This document shows, piece after piece, positions 35,420-45,216 of a stretch of 64,000 bases of DNA. The DNA comes from Planctomycetota bacterium. GTDB lineage: Bacteria; Planctomycetota; Planctomycetia; Planctomycetales; Planctomycetaceae. Both the position numbers and the translations under genes were made by a program. Position 1 is the first letter of the stretch. Each line of letters begins with the position of its first letter. The stretch is from assembly GCA_014584345.1 (NCBI GenBank), contig JACTNB010000024.1, forward strand, positions 1 to 64,000, written 5' to 3'. The notes under the pieces were generated by a model, which made no database searches, was not told where the DNA came from, and worked only from the letters and a program-made list of their open reading frames with translations.

Positions 35420-36523
35420 TTAACTTTCGTCCCAAGTGGCCGAAAGTGTGTCCAGGGAGTGCAGCGCCTCGTCCAGGCTGGGGGTTTCGCGACCGGGGAG
35501 CCGACCTTCGCGGTCGCAGCGGGCCAGGTCGAGCAGTTCGTCATACGACTCGGCCTTGCGGAGCGACTTGCGCGGCGTTTCCCCCTGGAGAATGGCGTGG
35601 GCGGCGGGCAATTCGGAGATTAGAAAAAGGACGCGAGGGCTTACTTTCCCTTGTAATACCCGAACGGCGGCGGACTGGGGGTCTCGTGCATCGATCACAT
35701 AGCCCACATCATGAAGCAGGCAGGCCCACTGGAATTCCTCGTCCCAGGGGTGCATTTCCCGCCCGAGAGTGAAGACCTGCAGGGAATGATACAGGGCGTT
35801 TCCTTCCGGGTGTTCGGATCGGTCCAGTTCCACCTGCTCCAGCGTTTCGAGCAAGGGGCGCAGGGAGCTGCTCCAGTTACGTTCCGTGCTGTCCTGAAGG
35901 GCCAGGGGGGCGGCATCCTCGTCTGGCGATGCAAAAACGGTTTCCGCTGCCGTGAATTCCAGCGTTTGGCCGTCGAGGGTCAGGCGGGCCAGGGGGCAAT
36001 TCATGGAATCGGCTTCGGTCAGATCCATCAGGGTATCGGGGGCGGCCAGCAGCACCTGGGGCAATTCCCGAAAAAACTCGTAACGAAGGATCTCTCCCGG
36101 GGAAGGGTTGGACTGGCGAGGGAACTCGCTGGCCAGAAGCAAATGTTCGAACTCATTCACATAGCGGCGCGAAATCAGCCAGTGCAACACGATTCCGTGC
36201 CGACTGCGGGCCGCTTCCCAGTCGAACAGAACCCAGGGCTTGCACGAGTCAAGCCAGCGGGCGGTCTCGGCGGCAATCCATTGGATGCGCGAAAGTTGAT
36301 CCCAATCGTCGGACAGCGTCAACGCCTGGAGTTCCGCGGCGATTTCTTCCTGCGACGGAATAGCTGCCCCGGAAAGTCGCTGTTGACTGAGCCAGCGAGT
36401 CGCGCGGGTTCGAGCCTCGTGAAAGCTCTTGGCTTTGCCGCGGGCCAGCAAGCGGGCCGCTTCCCGGGCAATGCGTTCTCGCAGAGCGGCAGCCTGGGGG
36501 GGAGTCAATTTCGAGGGCGCCAT
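35420..36523 (-). CDS. HD-domain protein
   Basis: A 367-residue soluble protein. N-terminal ~75 residues are helical and basic (REAARLLARGKAKSFHEART); the middle (~100-220) has no recognised domain; the C-terminal part has the HD signature with histidine in ALYHSLQVFTLGREM (~244) and the doublet in ACLLHDVGYVIDARDPQSAA (~271), as in metal-dependent phosphohydrolases. Substrate unknown; similar proteins in planctomycetes are annotated simply as HD-domain proteins. Convergent with the heme gene at 34843; stop separated by 35 bp. Confidence 0.78.
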   Translation of the reverse strand: MAPSKLTPPQAAALRERIAREAARLLARGKAKSFHEARTRATRWLSQQRLSGAAIPSQEEIAAELQALTLSDDWDQLSRIQWIAAETARWLDSCKPWVLFDWEAARSRHGIVLHWLISRRYVNEFEHLLLASEFPRQSNPSPGEILRYEFFRELPQVLLAAPDTLMDLTEADSMNCPLARLTLDGQTLEFTAAETVFASPDEDAAPLALQDSTERNWSSSLRPLLETLEQVELDRSEHPEGNALYHSLQVFTLGREMHPWDEEFQWACLLHDVGYVIDARDPQSAAVRVLQGKVSPRVLFLISELPAAHAILQGETPRKSLRKAESYDELLDLARCDREGRLPGRETPSLDEALHSLDTLSATWDES

Positions 36524-36743
36524 GATGCAAAGTTCGGCAATAGTCGAACACGGGGGGCAGGAGACATCAGATTCTGGTTATGTATGCTCAATTTGTGCAC
36601 GGTCGGCCCCGGCACTCGCGGAACAGGTCCCCTTATGGCATAATCCGGTTGCCTCATGCCGAGCTCGGGGAAGCATTCTTTTCTGGAGGGGGTGGGGTCG
36701 GTTTGAATTCGCGGTCCACGAAAACCCAAAGTGAGTGAACTCG

Positions 36744-38066
36744 ATGACGATACTGCATTCTTTCTCGCACGTGGCGCGAACTCAAGTCGGAATGCTTGCC
36801 CGGGCCTCATTTTGGTGCGGATTGCTCCTTGGGATGTTCCCTTCGCTGGTGCCAGGCGAGGAGAACTGGACTGAATTTCGAGGTCCCAACGGGACTGGGA
36901 TTGCCGCCTCGGCTCGTCCCCCCGTCCGCTGGTCCGAGACCGAAAACGTAGCCTGGAAAGTTCCTATCCATGGTCGAGGCTGGTCCTCTCCGGTGCTGGA
37001 ACGGGGCAAAATCTGGCTGACAACGGCCACGGAAGACGGCCGGGAGCAGTTTGTGGTCTGTGTGCGAGCCGAGGATGGCCAGATCCTGTTCGATCGGTTG
37101 CTATTCACAAATGAGTCTCCCAGCCAGATCGACGTTACCAACAGCTATGCATCCTGTACCGTGGCTGCGGATGGGGACCGGGTGTACGTCCATTTCGGAA
37201 GTTACGGGACGGCCTGCCTGAATGCGGAGACGGGAGAGACCTTATGGCAACGCCGCGATTTTCCGTGCGAACATTATCGTGGTCCCGGCTCGTCGCCGAT
37301 TGTGCATGGAAATCTGATGATCGTGCATTTTGATGGCTTTGATTTTCAGTATCTTGTTGCCTTGAATAAGCTTACGGGAGAAACCGTTTGGAAGAAGGAT
37401 CGTCCGGATCTGTACGGCACGGATAATGGGGACGTAAAGAAGGCATACGGCACGCCCGCCATTTACGAGATCGATGGCCGTCAGCAACTGGTCAGTCCGT
37501 ATGCGAAGACGACCATGGCGTACGATCCCGCGACGGGAGAGGAGTTGTGGTGGGTGCGCTACGAACAGCACTCGACCGCGAATCGCCCCCTGTTCGATGG
37601 TGAGCGCGTGTTTATTGGGACAGGCTTCGGCAAGGGGAGCCTGCTGGCGGTCAATCCCCATCAGGCGCGAGGGGATGTTACCGATACGCATGTTCCCTGG
37701 GTGGTGAGCCGGTCGATGCCTTCGAAACCTTCCCCATTGTTGATCGAGGGGCGAGTCTATACAATTGCGGACAAAATCGGCATCGTGTCCTGCGTGAACG
37801 CGGAGACGGGAGACCTGTTGTGGCAGGAACGGCTGGGGGGAACGTTTACCGCATCCCCCGTGTATGCCGCGGGCCGCATTTATTTTTGTGACGAAGACGG
37901 GAAAAGTTTTGTGGTCACTCCCGGAGATACCCTGCAAATCGTAGCGGAAAATCAATTGGAGGCGGGTTGCATGGCGACCCCCGCGCCCGTGGGAGACTCG
38001 CTGTATTTGCGAACTCGCACGCATCTGTATCGCTTGAAGGAGAATCCCTCTGTCTCGGCAGACTAG
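36744..38066 (+). CDS. Secreted PQQ-like beta-propeller protein
   Basis: A 440-residue protein with a signal peptide (ASFWCGLLLGMFPSLVPG) and propeller text ENWTEFRGPNGTGIAA, CLNAETGETLWQRRDF, YDPATGEELWWVRYE, CVNAETGDLLWQERL. Seven or eight blades, one per ~45 residues. Planctomycete PQQ-like proteins rarely bind PQQ; they are believed to be structural or binding proteins. The start is ATG 36744 (an in-frame GTG at 36735 is possible); the Shine-Dalgarno is weak. A paralogous gene follows 330 bp downstream. Confidence 0.85.
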   Translation: MTILHSFSHVARTQVGMLARASFWCGLLLGMFPSLVPGEENWTEFRGPNGTGIAASARPPVRWSETENVAWKVPIHGRGWSSPVLERGKIWLTTATEDGREQFVVCVRAEDGQILFDRLLFTNESPSQIDVTNSYASCTVAADGDRVYVHFGSYGTACLNAETGETLWQRRDFPCEHYRGPGSSPIVHGNLMIVHFDGFDFQYLVALNKLTGETVWKKDRPDLYGTDNGDVKKAYGTPAIYEIDGRQQLVSPYAKTTMAYDPATGEELWWVRYEQHSTANRPLFDGERVFIGTGFGKGSLLAVNPHQARGDVTDTHVPWVVSRSMPSKPSPLLIEGRVYTIADKIGIVSCVNAETGDLLWQERLGGTFTASPVYAAGRIYFCDEDGKSFVVTPGDTLQIVAENQLEAGCMATPAPVGDSLYLRTRTHLYRLKENPSVSAD

Positions 38067-38395
38067 GGGGGCGATCAGTTGATTTTAATAAAATGGAGTG
38101 AAACGAAAATGGTGGCTCGAGTCCACCCGTTCAAGTGTCTGGCTGTTACGGAAAGCCTGTGCCCGACGACAGGAATCCTATAGACCTGTCCGTGCTTATG
38201 CTGGCCCGATTCGGGCCAACGTGCCCGGCACACCAGGGGAACCAGGCTGGGAATCCGCGCCAGGGATTCTCTCAGGCCGTGATTACTCTCAGACCCGCAT
38301 GACTAACCATGCAAAACGCCAAGGAGTGCTGGCGTTCATCGAATTCACTTCGCACGGACTGGCAACCCGTGGGGAGTTTACAAGGATTATCGAGA
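38067..38395. other. Intergenic region between propeller genes
   Basis: About 330 bp with no clear gene, promoter or terminator; frames that run through it have no ribosome site. Confidence 0.4.
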
Positions 38396-39715
38396 ATGTG
38401 TCGTTGTTTCGGCTGGTTTTTCAGCCTGCTGTTGACAGGCATGGCCCTGGGTTGCGGCAATACGAGCCCCGTGGCCCTGGTTGTCACGAATGCTTCGGAA
38501 TACACGGAGGAAGCAAAGTCCGCGACTTCACCGGCTCCCGGCGTGGGAGAGGCCCTATGGCCCTGGTGGCGTGGACCTCACCTGGACGGCATCTCCCGCG
38601 AGAACAGCTACCGTACCGACTGGTCGATGGAACCTCCCGTCACCTGGAAGCAGGAGATTGGCATCGGTTACAGCAGTGTCAGTGTCGCCCAGGGGAAGCT
38701 GTTCACCATGGGCCACCCACGCGAGACGGACACCGAGACCATCTGGTGTCTGCACCCCGAAACGGGGGAGCGGATCTGGTCGGTATCGTATCCCTGTGCC
38801 TTGCTGAATCACCTGCATAAAGGAGGACCGGGGGCGACGCCCACCATTGCGGGAGAGTTTGTCTACACGAACAGCCGCGAAGGGGAAATCCGTAAACTCG
38901 ATGCCAAAACCGGCGAGATCGTCTGGCTGCTGGATCTGCGCAAGGAACTTCAGATCGATTTGCCGGAGTGGGGCTTCACCTGCTCCCCCTTGATCCATGG
39001 AAACGAAGTGCTGGTCGAAGCCGGTTCGGTCGTGGGGATCGATCAGGAGACAGGCCGGGTGACATGGAAAACCGAGCCTCACATGCCCGGTTACGGAACG
39101 CCCGAACGGTTCGTCTTTGCGGGGAAACCCTATCTGGCCGCCTTGAACAACGATGGGTTGTCGGTGATCGACCTGACCCGGAAGGAGGAAATTGCCTTTC
39201 ATGAATGGCCTTCCCCCTATAACACGAATGCCACCACGCCTCTCTGGCAGGACGGGCAACTGTTTGTTTCAACCGGCTACAACATCGGTTGCGTGTTGCT
39301 GAATTTCGATGGGGTCTCGCTGTCGCCTGAGTGGCAAAACAAGGAAATGCGGAATCACATGAATTCCTGCGTATTGCACCAGGGATATCTGTATGGTTTC
39401 GATGGCAATTCCCATAGCCGGCGAACCGTAACCCTGAATTGCGTTGAATGGTCCACCGGCAGGTTGGTCTGGTCCCAGCCTGGCATGGGATGCGGCGCGG
39501 TTTCAGCCACGTTGGAACATCTGCTGATCACCAGCGATGAGGGCGAACTGATCCTGGCCGACCTGAGCCCGCAAGGCTATCGGGAAGTGGGGCGAGTCCG
39601 CGTGATGAATGAACAATGCTGGACGGTCCCCGTGCTCTGCAATAACCTGGTCTACTGCCGGGGGGCGGATGGCACATTGGCGTGCGTCGACGTGCATCCC
39701 CAGGGTAACCGCTGA
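38396..39715 (+). CDS. PQQ-like beta-propeller lipoprotein
   Basis: A 439-residue protein. Lipoprotein signal (CRCFGWFFSLLLTGMALGCG, lipobox LGC), followed by WPWWRGPHLDGISRENSY and blades such as CLHPETGERIWSVSYPC, KLDAKTGEIVWLLDL, GIDQETGRVTWKTEP, CVEWSTGRLVWSQPG. Homologous to the preceding protein, likely a tandem duplicate that gained a lipid anchor. AAGGA is 10 bases before the chosen ATG; an in-frame ATG at 38309 would extend the lipoprotein leader unusually far. Function unknown. Confidence 0.82.
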   Translation: MCRCFGWFFSLLLTGMALGCGNTSPVALVVTNASEYTEEAKSATSPAPGVGEALWPWWRGPHLDGISRENSYRTDWSMEPPVTWKQEIGIGYSSVSVAQGKLFTMGHPRETDTETIWCLHPETGERIWSVSYPCALLNHLHKGGPGATPTIAGEFVYTNSREGEIRKLDAKTGEIVWLLDLRKELQIDLPEWGFTCSPLIHGNEVLVEAGSVVGIDQETGRVTWKTEPHMPGYGTPERFVFAGKPYLAALNNDGLSVIDLTRKEEIAFHEWPSPYNTNATTPLWQDGQLFVSTGYNIGCVLLNFDGVSLSPEWQNKEMRNHMNSCVLHQGYLYGFDGNSHSRRTVTLNCVEWSTGRLVWSQPGMGCGAVSATLEHLLITSDEGELILADLSPQGYREVGRVRVMNEQCWTVPVLCNNLVYCRGADGTLACVDVHPQGNR

Positions 39716-40039
39716 CCGGCCCCCGGGAATAGCTGCACCCTTCGCGTACGCCGCTCCGTTCTCGCTAAACTAGCACCGGGTTTTTTCAAGAAGCCGCTTG
39801 CCAACGTCCGACGATGGCGGGTACGGCTCGGAGTCTCGGGCGCGGTGGCGGACAATTCGGCATTGGCTCCCCAGCAGGGGCCGCTCGTTCGATCCGGCAT
39901 CGACTTCAGCAGTAAGCAGCACGGCGCGGTTCGCTTATATACATGCTCGCTCTGTGAAAGTTCGTGTATTTCCTCAGGTGAGAAGCTAACCCACAGATCT
40001 CACACACTTACCAATGCGGTCAATTTTGCCCCGAAAATG

Positions 40040-40240
40040 CCCAGAAAACTAGCCGCACCCGTCAGGAAGCGGGCCAGTCGGGCGGTTCCTCAACGAGCAC
40101 TCCTTGGACACAACATAAATTCTGGCAATGCATTGCGACAAACCGGGCCCCAGTCTGGTTCGCTTCCTGACGGGCGCGGCTAGTTCGTCGAAGTCAGCAA
40201 GCCTGATTGATTGACCCGGGTGAGAAATCCGGGCTTGGGT
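40040..40240. repeat. Dispersed ~200-bp element, copy 2 (inverted)
   Basis: Reverse complement of the element at 34531: CTAGCCGCACCCGTCAGGAA and, at the other end, TTCCTGACGGGCGCGGCTAG, then the hairpin part CCCGGGTGAGAAATCCGGG. It is slightly diverged from copy 1. The preceding stretch from 39716 has no gene. Confidence 0.75.
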
Positions 40241-40341
40241 GGTGTTGCTGGTTGCTTTCAGGCGTTATTTAGAGTATTCAGGAGGAGTTGAGACCTCTCC
40301 CAGTTTGGCTAGTTCTCCCCCAGCGGACAAAAACAATTGCG

Positions 40342-40719
40342 ATGGCAGACCACCTGAAAATCTTCACTGTCGACAAATCCCCTCCCCATCTGATTGTGAT
40401 TCCGAATGGTCAGGGGGCCAGTTTTCGTTACGCGGATTTGCAGATGGAATGCAATTTTGTGCGGACTCTGGTCGCCGACAGCAGTTGCCTGTTTCTCGTG
40501 ATCGACTTGAGCAATATGGCGTATTTCGGTTCCGAATTCATCGGCGCGCTGATCATGTTAGGCAGGGAACGCAAAAATCGCGGGGGAAAGGTGGCGATCT
40601 GCTCCGCCAACGACAACATGTATGATGTACTCAAAGGGATGAGCCTGTTCAAGTTATGGCCCTACTACGCAACTCGTGAAGAAGCCATGGCTGCCCTCAG
40701 TGAATCCAGCGGCATCTGA
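40342..40719 (+). CDS. STAS-domain protein (anti-anti-sigma factor type)
   Basis: A 125-residue single-domain protein: LIVIPNGQGASFRYADLQME, then LFLVIDLSNMAYFGSEFIGALIMLGRERKNRGGKVAICSA and a C-terminal helix. The D-S-x(6)-S-x(3)-GAL pattern, with the serine that a partner kinase phosphorylates (FGSEFIG), fits SpoIIAA-like STAS proteins. The anti-sigma/kinase partner is not in this window. The start is ATG 40342 without a strong Shine-Dalgarno. Confidence 0.82.
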   Translation: MADHLKIFTVDKSPPHLIVIPNGQGASFRYADLQMECNFVRTLVADSSCLFLVIDLSNMAYFGSEFIGALIMLGRERKNRGGKVAICSANDNMYDVLKGMSLFKLWPYYATREEAMAALSESSGI

Positions 40720-40972
40720 AGCTGGGAGGCACTCTGCCATGCCTGCGGTCAGTCTGCCCAGGTGAGGTCTCGAACGACGTCTGCAGCAACCGTGACAAGC
40801 CCCGCGTTGGCCACTATACTCGCCCCAGCGGCATCGGCATGGCTGATTCCCTCCTTGAGGAGACCATCCTGCGTCGCCGTGGAGCCGAGCAGGTCCAGCC
40901 CCTTTGAAAGGGACGACGGAGCCTTGTCTTCACGGGGTACGCGACACGACAAGCAGCAGGAGCAGGCAGGCA

Positions 40973-41968
40973 ATGAGTGCAAATTATCGACAGGAACTGG
41001 AAGTGGCGTTGCAGGCGGTTTCGGAGGCGGCACGGGTGTGTCGCTCAGTACAATCCAAGATCGCTCCGAATTCGATGGAAAAGGCGGATCGCAGCCCAGT
41101 CACCATCGCCGACTACGCCTCGCAGGCCATTGTGGCCCGGCTGTTGTCGCAGGCCTTCCCTCACGATCCCATCATCGGCGAGGAAGATGCCGGCGAACTC
41201 CGGCTGCCCGAGCAGACGGCCTTCCGGCAGGCGATTCACGAGGAATTACGGGGGGCGGGCATTGTTGCAGACGACGAGCAATTATTCGCCTGGATTGATC
41301 ATTGCTCCGCAAAAACCTATTGCGATCGTTTCTGGACCCTCGATCCCATTGATGGCACCAAGGGGTTCTTACGCAAGGAACAATACGCGATCTCGCTGGC
41401 GTTGATCGTGCAGGGGCAAATCGTGGTGGCAGCCGTCGGTTGCCCGAATTTGGGAGCCTCCGCGGAAGGGAACGGTGGTGTGGAAGCGGGGCTGTTGTTT
41501 TCCGCGATTCGCGGCCAGGGAGCGGAGGTCCGCACGATCTGGCAATCTGGCTCCGCCCAACCGGTACATGTCAGCACGGAAAGTGACACCCGCAAGATGC
41601 GGTTCTGCGAATCGGTGGAATCGGGGCACAGTTCGCATGGCCATTCCGCCCAGGTTGCGGAATTGCTGGGGATTACGCATCAACCCGCGCGTCTCGACAG
41701 TCAGGCCAAATATTGCGTGGTGGCACGCGGCGAAGCGGATATTTATCTGCGGTTGCCCACCCGCGCCGGTTATCGCGAAAAAATCTGGGACCATGCCGGG
41801 GGGGTGCTGGTGATTGAAGAAGCCGGTGGCACCGTCACCGATGTGCAAGGCCGCCCCCTCGAATTCACTCATGGAGCGGAACTCACGGAAAACCGGGGTG
41901 TTGTCGTCACCAACGGGCAGGTTCATGACAGCGTCATCCAAGCCTTGCGCGAAGTGGGAGTCTCATAA
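40973..41968 (+). CDS. cysQ: 3'(2'),5'-bisphosphate nucleotidase / inositol-phosphatase family protein
   Basis: A 331-residue protein of the lithium-sensitive phosphatase family: PVTIADYASQAIVARLL, metal-binding IIGEEDAGEL, WTLDPIDGTKGFLRKEQYAI, and WDHAGGVLVIEEAGGTVTDV. The KGFLR sequence and HAL2-like pattern favour bisphosphate nucleotidase (removal of PAP from sulfate activation) over inositol monophosphatase. ATG at 40973 is preceded by a purine-rich stretch AGCAGGAGCAGGCAGG. Follows the STAS gene by 250 bp; not obviously an operon. A long serine-rich N-terminal extension from 40904 is unlikely. Confidence 0.85.
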   Translation: MSANYRQELEVALQAVSEAARVCRSVQSKIAPNSMEKADRSPVTIADYASQAIVARLLSQAFPHDPIIGEEDAGELRLPEQTAFRQAIHEELRGAGIVADDEQLFAWIDHCSAKTYCDRFWTLDPIDGTKGFLRKEQYAISLALIVQGQIVVAAVGCPNLGASAEGNGGVEAGLLFSAIRGQGAEVRTIWQSGSAQPVHVSTESDTRKMRFCESVESGHSSHGHSAQVAELLGITHQPARLDSQAKYCVVARGEADIYLRLPTRAGYREKIWDHAGGVLVIEEAGGTVTDVQGRPLEFTHGAELTENRGVVVTNGQVHDSVIQALREVGVS

Positions 41969-42262
41969 CACGGCATGCATAAAGTCGCGGCGGATTTCGC
42001 CTAACCAGCCCCGCACAGTCACAGGCAGTTTGCGCGGCTATTACGCCTGGGCTGGCGCGTGCGGCTGGAACCGCGCGGAAACTCGAATCGCGAAGCTCCG
42101 TTTGCCTGCCTGCAACCCAGCCCTTGATTTTCCAGGCGCGATATGGGAGAACACGGCTGGTCATGCCCCGTGTTGTGCCAACAGGGAAGGAACGAATTCG
42201 TCTCTCCGTGCAGCAGGCAGGATCCCTTCGCTTTTCACGTTGCGAATTTTCAGGAGTCAATT

Positions 42263-42694
42263 TTGGACCTCGAACAAATCAAGAAGTGCATCCCTCATCG
42301 CGAGCCTTTCCTGTGGATCGACGAAGTGCTGGAAATCACCCCGGACTCGATTCACGCCACCAAATATCTCAACCCGGACCTCGATGTGTTCAAGGGACAT
42401 TACCCCGATTTCCCTTTGGTGCCGGGCGTACTGCAATGCGAGATGGCCCTGCAGGCCTCGGCCATTCTCATCGCCCGCAAGCATGAACTGGAAGGGGAAA
42501 AGGTTCCCGTGGCGACCCGGATGAACAACGTGAAATTTCGTCACATGGTCCGTCCCGGAGACACCGCGAATATTCATGTGGAAATCACGGAACGGCTGGG
42601 AGATGCCTTCTTCATGATTGGCAAAATCGTTGTCGATGGCCAGGTAACCACACGACTCGAATTTGCCGCCACCGCGACCGATTCCCCGTCCTGA
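42263..42694 (+). CDS. fabZ: 3-hydroxyacyl-[acyl-carrier-protein] dehydratase
   Basis: A 143-residue hot-dog-fold protein: DLEQIKKCIPHREPFLWIDE, active-site GHYPDFPLVPGVLQCEMALQA with the catalytic His and Glu, NNVKFRHMVRPGD. FabZ dehydrates 3-hydroxyacyl-ACP in fatty-acid synthesis. The start is a TTG at 42263 with CAGGAG six bases upstream; there is no ATG or GTG that fits both the ribosome site and the family N-terminus. Upstream frames to 42143 add unrelated residues. Neighbours are unrelated genes. Confidence 0.88.
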   Translation: MDLEQIKKCIPHREPFLWIDEVLEITPDSIHATKYLNPDLDVFKGHYPDFPLVPGVLQCEMALQASAILIARKHELEGEKVPVATRMNNVKFRHMVRPGDTANIHVEITERLGDAFFMIGKIVVDGQVTTRLEFAATATDSPS

Positions 42695-42804
42695 TCGCGG
42701 GCGCTCCCCGATCTTGCCGCGTTTGTGCCGCTTTCGTCTGAACGGGATGCCGCGCGAACGTGTGAATCCGATTGCCTTGTTGGCGTGGGACTTCCCGGTG
42801 AAGT

Positions 42805-43827
42805 TCATTCCACCGGTGTCGGTCCTGCCAGTTCCAGGACATGAATGGCGACGCTCTCCGCCAGGGCCTGCAGATGGTAGCCCCCTTCCAGCAGGCTGAC
42901 AATGCGGCCCTGGCAATGGGTTTGAGCGATCTGCATCACGAGTTGCGTCAAGGTGCGGAAATCGTCCGTTTCCAGCCCCAGTGATCCTATCGGATCCAGC
43001 CGATGCGCATCGAACCCGGCGCTGATCAGCACCAGATCGGGGCGGCAGCTTGCCGCGAATTCCGTCAGGTCGGCGGTGACTTGGCGGAGATAGTCCACGC
43101 GAGATGTTTCGGCGGGGAGGGGCAGATTCCGTGTGGCCCCCAACCCGCGTCCGGCCCCTGTCTCCTCCCGCGCTCCCGTACCAGGATAAAACGGAGAGCG
43201 ATGGACCGAATAATACCAGACCTGTCCATCCTCGTAAAAAATTTCCTGCGTCCCGTTTCCATGATGCACGTCCCAGTCCACGATCAACACCCGCTGTAAG
43301 CCGTGCCCGCGGTTTGCATGCCGGGCTGCGATCGCCACGTTGTTTAACAAGCAAAAGCCCATCGCCGAATCACGCAACGCGTGATGCCCCGGAGGACGCA
43401 CCAGGCAGACCGCCGTTCGGGCACGCCCCCGCAGCACGGCATCGGTCCCTTGCAGGGCCGTCCGGGCCGCCAGCACGGCCACGTTGTAGGATTCCCCCGA
43501 GACGACGGTGTCTGCATCCCAGTTTCCTCCCCCGTGAATTGCAAACTGCTCCAGGCGATGCAAGTATTCCGCGGGATGCACGGCCAGGATCGCCTGCCAT
43601 TCGTCCGCAGTGGTCTCCCAGGTCTCCGGAGCGGCGGAAAATTGAAGCGGGTTCGAGGTAATCCGCGCGGAGGCCGTTGGCGTGTTCCCGTCATCCAGAT
43701 TTGCCAGGCGGCGGCGAATTTCGGCCAGCCGCTGGGGCGTTTCCACATGTCGCCCCGTCCGGTGCTGCTGAAAACGCTCGTCCTCGAAAACCAGGCAACC
43801 AGCAGGGACGATCGGACGGGAATTCAT
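42805..43827 (-). CDS. Histone deacetylase-like amidohydrolase (AcuC/APAH type)
   Basis: A 340-residue protein with the arginase-deacetylase fold motifs: RPPGHHALRDSAMGFCLLNN (active-site histidines), VLIVDWDVHHGNGTQEIFYE (zinc Asp/His), SVHRSPFYPGTGA, VLISAGFDAHRLDPIG (zinc Asp) and SLLEGGYHLQAL (catalytic-loop Tyr). Bacterial members remove acetyl groups from lysine or polyamines. ATG at 43827 has GGAAGGTGG four bases before it. It is 145 bp downstream of mtnA (same strand, transcribed leftwards). Confidence 0.88.
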   Translation of the reverse strand: MNSRPIVPAGCLVFEDERFQQHRTGRHVETPQRLAEIRRRLANLDDGNTPTASARITSNPLQFSAAPETWETTADEWQAILAVHPAEYLHRLEQFAIHGGGNWDADTVVSGESYNVAVLAARTALQGTDAVLRGRARTAVCLVRPPGHHALRDSAMGFCLLNNVAIAARHANRGHGLQRVLIVDWDVHHGNGTQEIFYEDGQVWYYSVHRSPFYPGTGAREETGAGRGLGATRNLPLPAETSRVDYLRQVTADLTEFAASCRPDLVLISAGFDAHRLDPIGSLGLETDDFRTLTQLVMQIAQTHCQGRIVSLLEGGYHLQALAESVAIHVLELAGPTPVE

Positions 43828-43971
43828 GGAACCACCTTCCACGGGAGTTCGAATCGGTAAACACACACCAAGCCACGTTGTGCGCCACTGGATTTGCCAG
43901 TGTGGAGGACTTGCCTTAAGTTGCTCGCGAAAATTTGCCAGGATCGCGCTTCCCGGTTTCCGGGTTGCCTG

Positions 43972-45015
43972 TTACGTCAATAGCTGCGAAATCCGTTCCC
44001 GGGTCACCGGTTGAATCACCCCTTTTTCGGTGACGAGGGCCGTAATGTTTTCCGCGGGGGTCACATCAAACGCCGGATTGTAGGTTTCCACTCCCGAGGG
44101 TGCGGTTTGCTTGCCGAAACCTTCGGTGATTTCCCGGCTCGCGCGCTGTTCGATGGGGATCGAGGCCCCTGTTTCCAGGCTGAGATCAAATGTGCTGGAA
44201 GGAGCTGCGATGTAAAACGGTATCCCATGGGCGCGGGCCAGCACCGACAGGGAATAGGTACCAATTTTGTTGGCCGCATCCCCATTGGCAGCGATGCGGT
44301 CGGCCCCCGTAATGACTGCCTGGACGCGGCCTTCCCGCATCACCCAGCCGGCCATGGAATCACAAATCAGCGTGGCGGGAACGTTCCGTTGCATCAATTC
44401 CCATGCCGTCAGACGGGCACCCTGCAGTAGCGGGCGCGTTTCGTCCGCAAAGACATGAATCTGCTTCCCCTGCCGGTGAGCCGCAAATATTATCGCCAGG
44501 GCTGTCCCCTCACCAGCGGTGGCCAAGGCTCCGGTGTTGCAGTGAGTCAGAATACCGTCGCCCGGTTGAATCAGTTCGGCTCCATAGGCACCCATCGCCT
44601 CGCACATGCGGCGATCCTCCTCTTCGATCTCTCGGGCCTCGTCGAGGATGCGTGCGCGCAGTTCGTCGGCTGCTGCCTGGGGAAACCGCGCCGATAAATT
44701 ACGAATGCGATCCAGTGCCCAGAACAGGTTCACCGCGGTCGGTCGGCTCTCTGCCAGATAATTGCAGACGGAGTCGATCTGGTGAACCATGCGGGCGCGA
44801 TCGACGGACTCCAGATCTCGCAAGCCGGTCAACACCCCATAGGCTGCGGCGACACCTATCGCCGGAGCCCCGCGGACACACAACCGTTGTATGGCCGCAT
44901 AAACTTCGCTGGGGACGTGGCAATCCACAAACCGGGTTTCACAGGGGAGCGCGGTTTGATCCAGCAGCCGCAAATACCCATTCACGTCTCCCACCCATTC
45001 AATCGTCTTCAACAT
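43972..45015 (-). CDS. mtnA: S-methyl-5-thioribose-1-phosphate isomerase
   Basis: A 347-residue aIF2B-family protein: IQRLCVRGAPAIGVAAAYGV, DGILTHCNTGALATAGEGTA, the catalytic region AVITGADRIAANGDAANKIG, and YIAAPSSTFDLSLETG. It isomerises methylthioribose-1-phosphate to the ribulose form in methionine salvage. The family length and sequence are typical. Start ATG at 45015 with TTGAGGC nine bases upstream. No other methionine-salvage gene is seen in the window. Confidence 0.92.
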   Translation of the reverse strand: MLKTIEWVGDVNGYLRLLDQTALPCETRFVDCHVPSEVYAAIQRLCVRGAPAIGVAAAYGVLTGLRDLESVDRARMVHQIDSVCNYLAESRPTAVNLFWALDRIRNLSARFPQAAADELRARILDEAREIEEEDRRMCEAMGAYGAELIQPGDGILTHCNTGALATAGEGTALAIIFAAHRQGKQIHVFADETRPLLQGARLTAWELMQRNVPATLICDSMAGWVMREGRVQAVITGADRIAANGDAANKIGTYSLSVLARAHGIPFYIAAPSSTFDLSLETGASIPIEQRASREITEGFGKQTAPSGVETYNPAFDVTPAENITALVTEKGVIQPVTRERISQLLT

Positions 45016-45216
45016 GTCAACATTGCCTCAAGAGTAAAGTAGAAACGACATCAAGCATCCGTCCCGGTCACGGGGCACGCGTTCCCCATGATTCACGTTT
45101 CCCTGCACACGGCCGCAGGGACTCTCCGCGGAGGAGTCGGTGTAGTATAAAGACCTGCCCCGCGGGAACGCACCTCCACGACCGATGCCGAGGGAGAGCC
45201 GATTTAACGGCAGGCT

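Noticed and set aside
40749..41033. A 94-codon minus-strand frame between the STAS and cysQ genes
   Set aside because: Overlaps the cysQ start and has no ribosome site or family resemblance.
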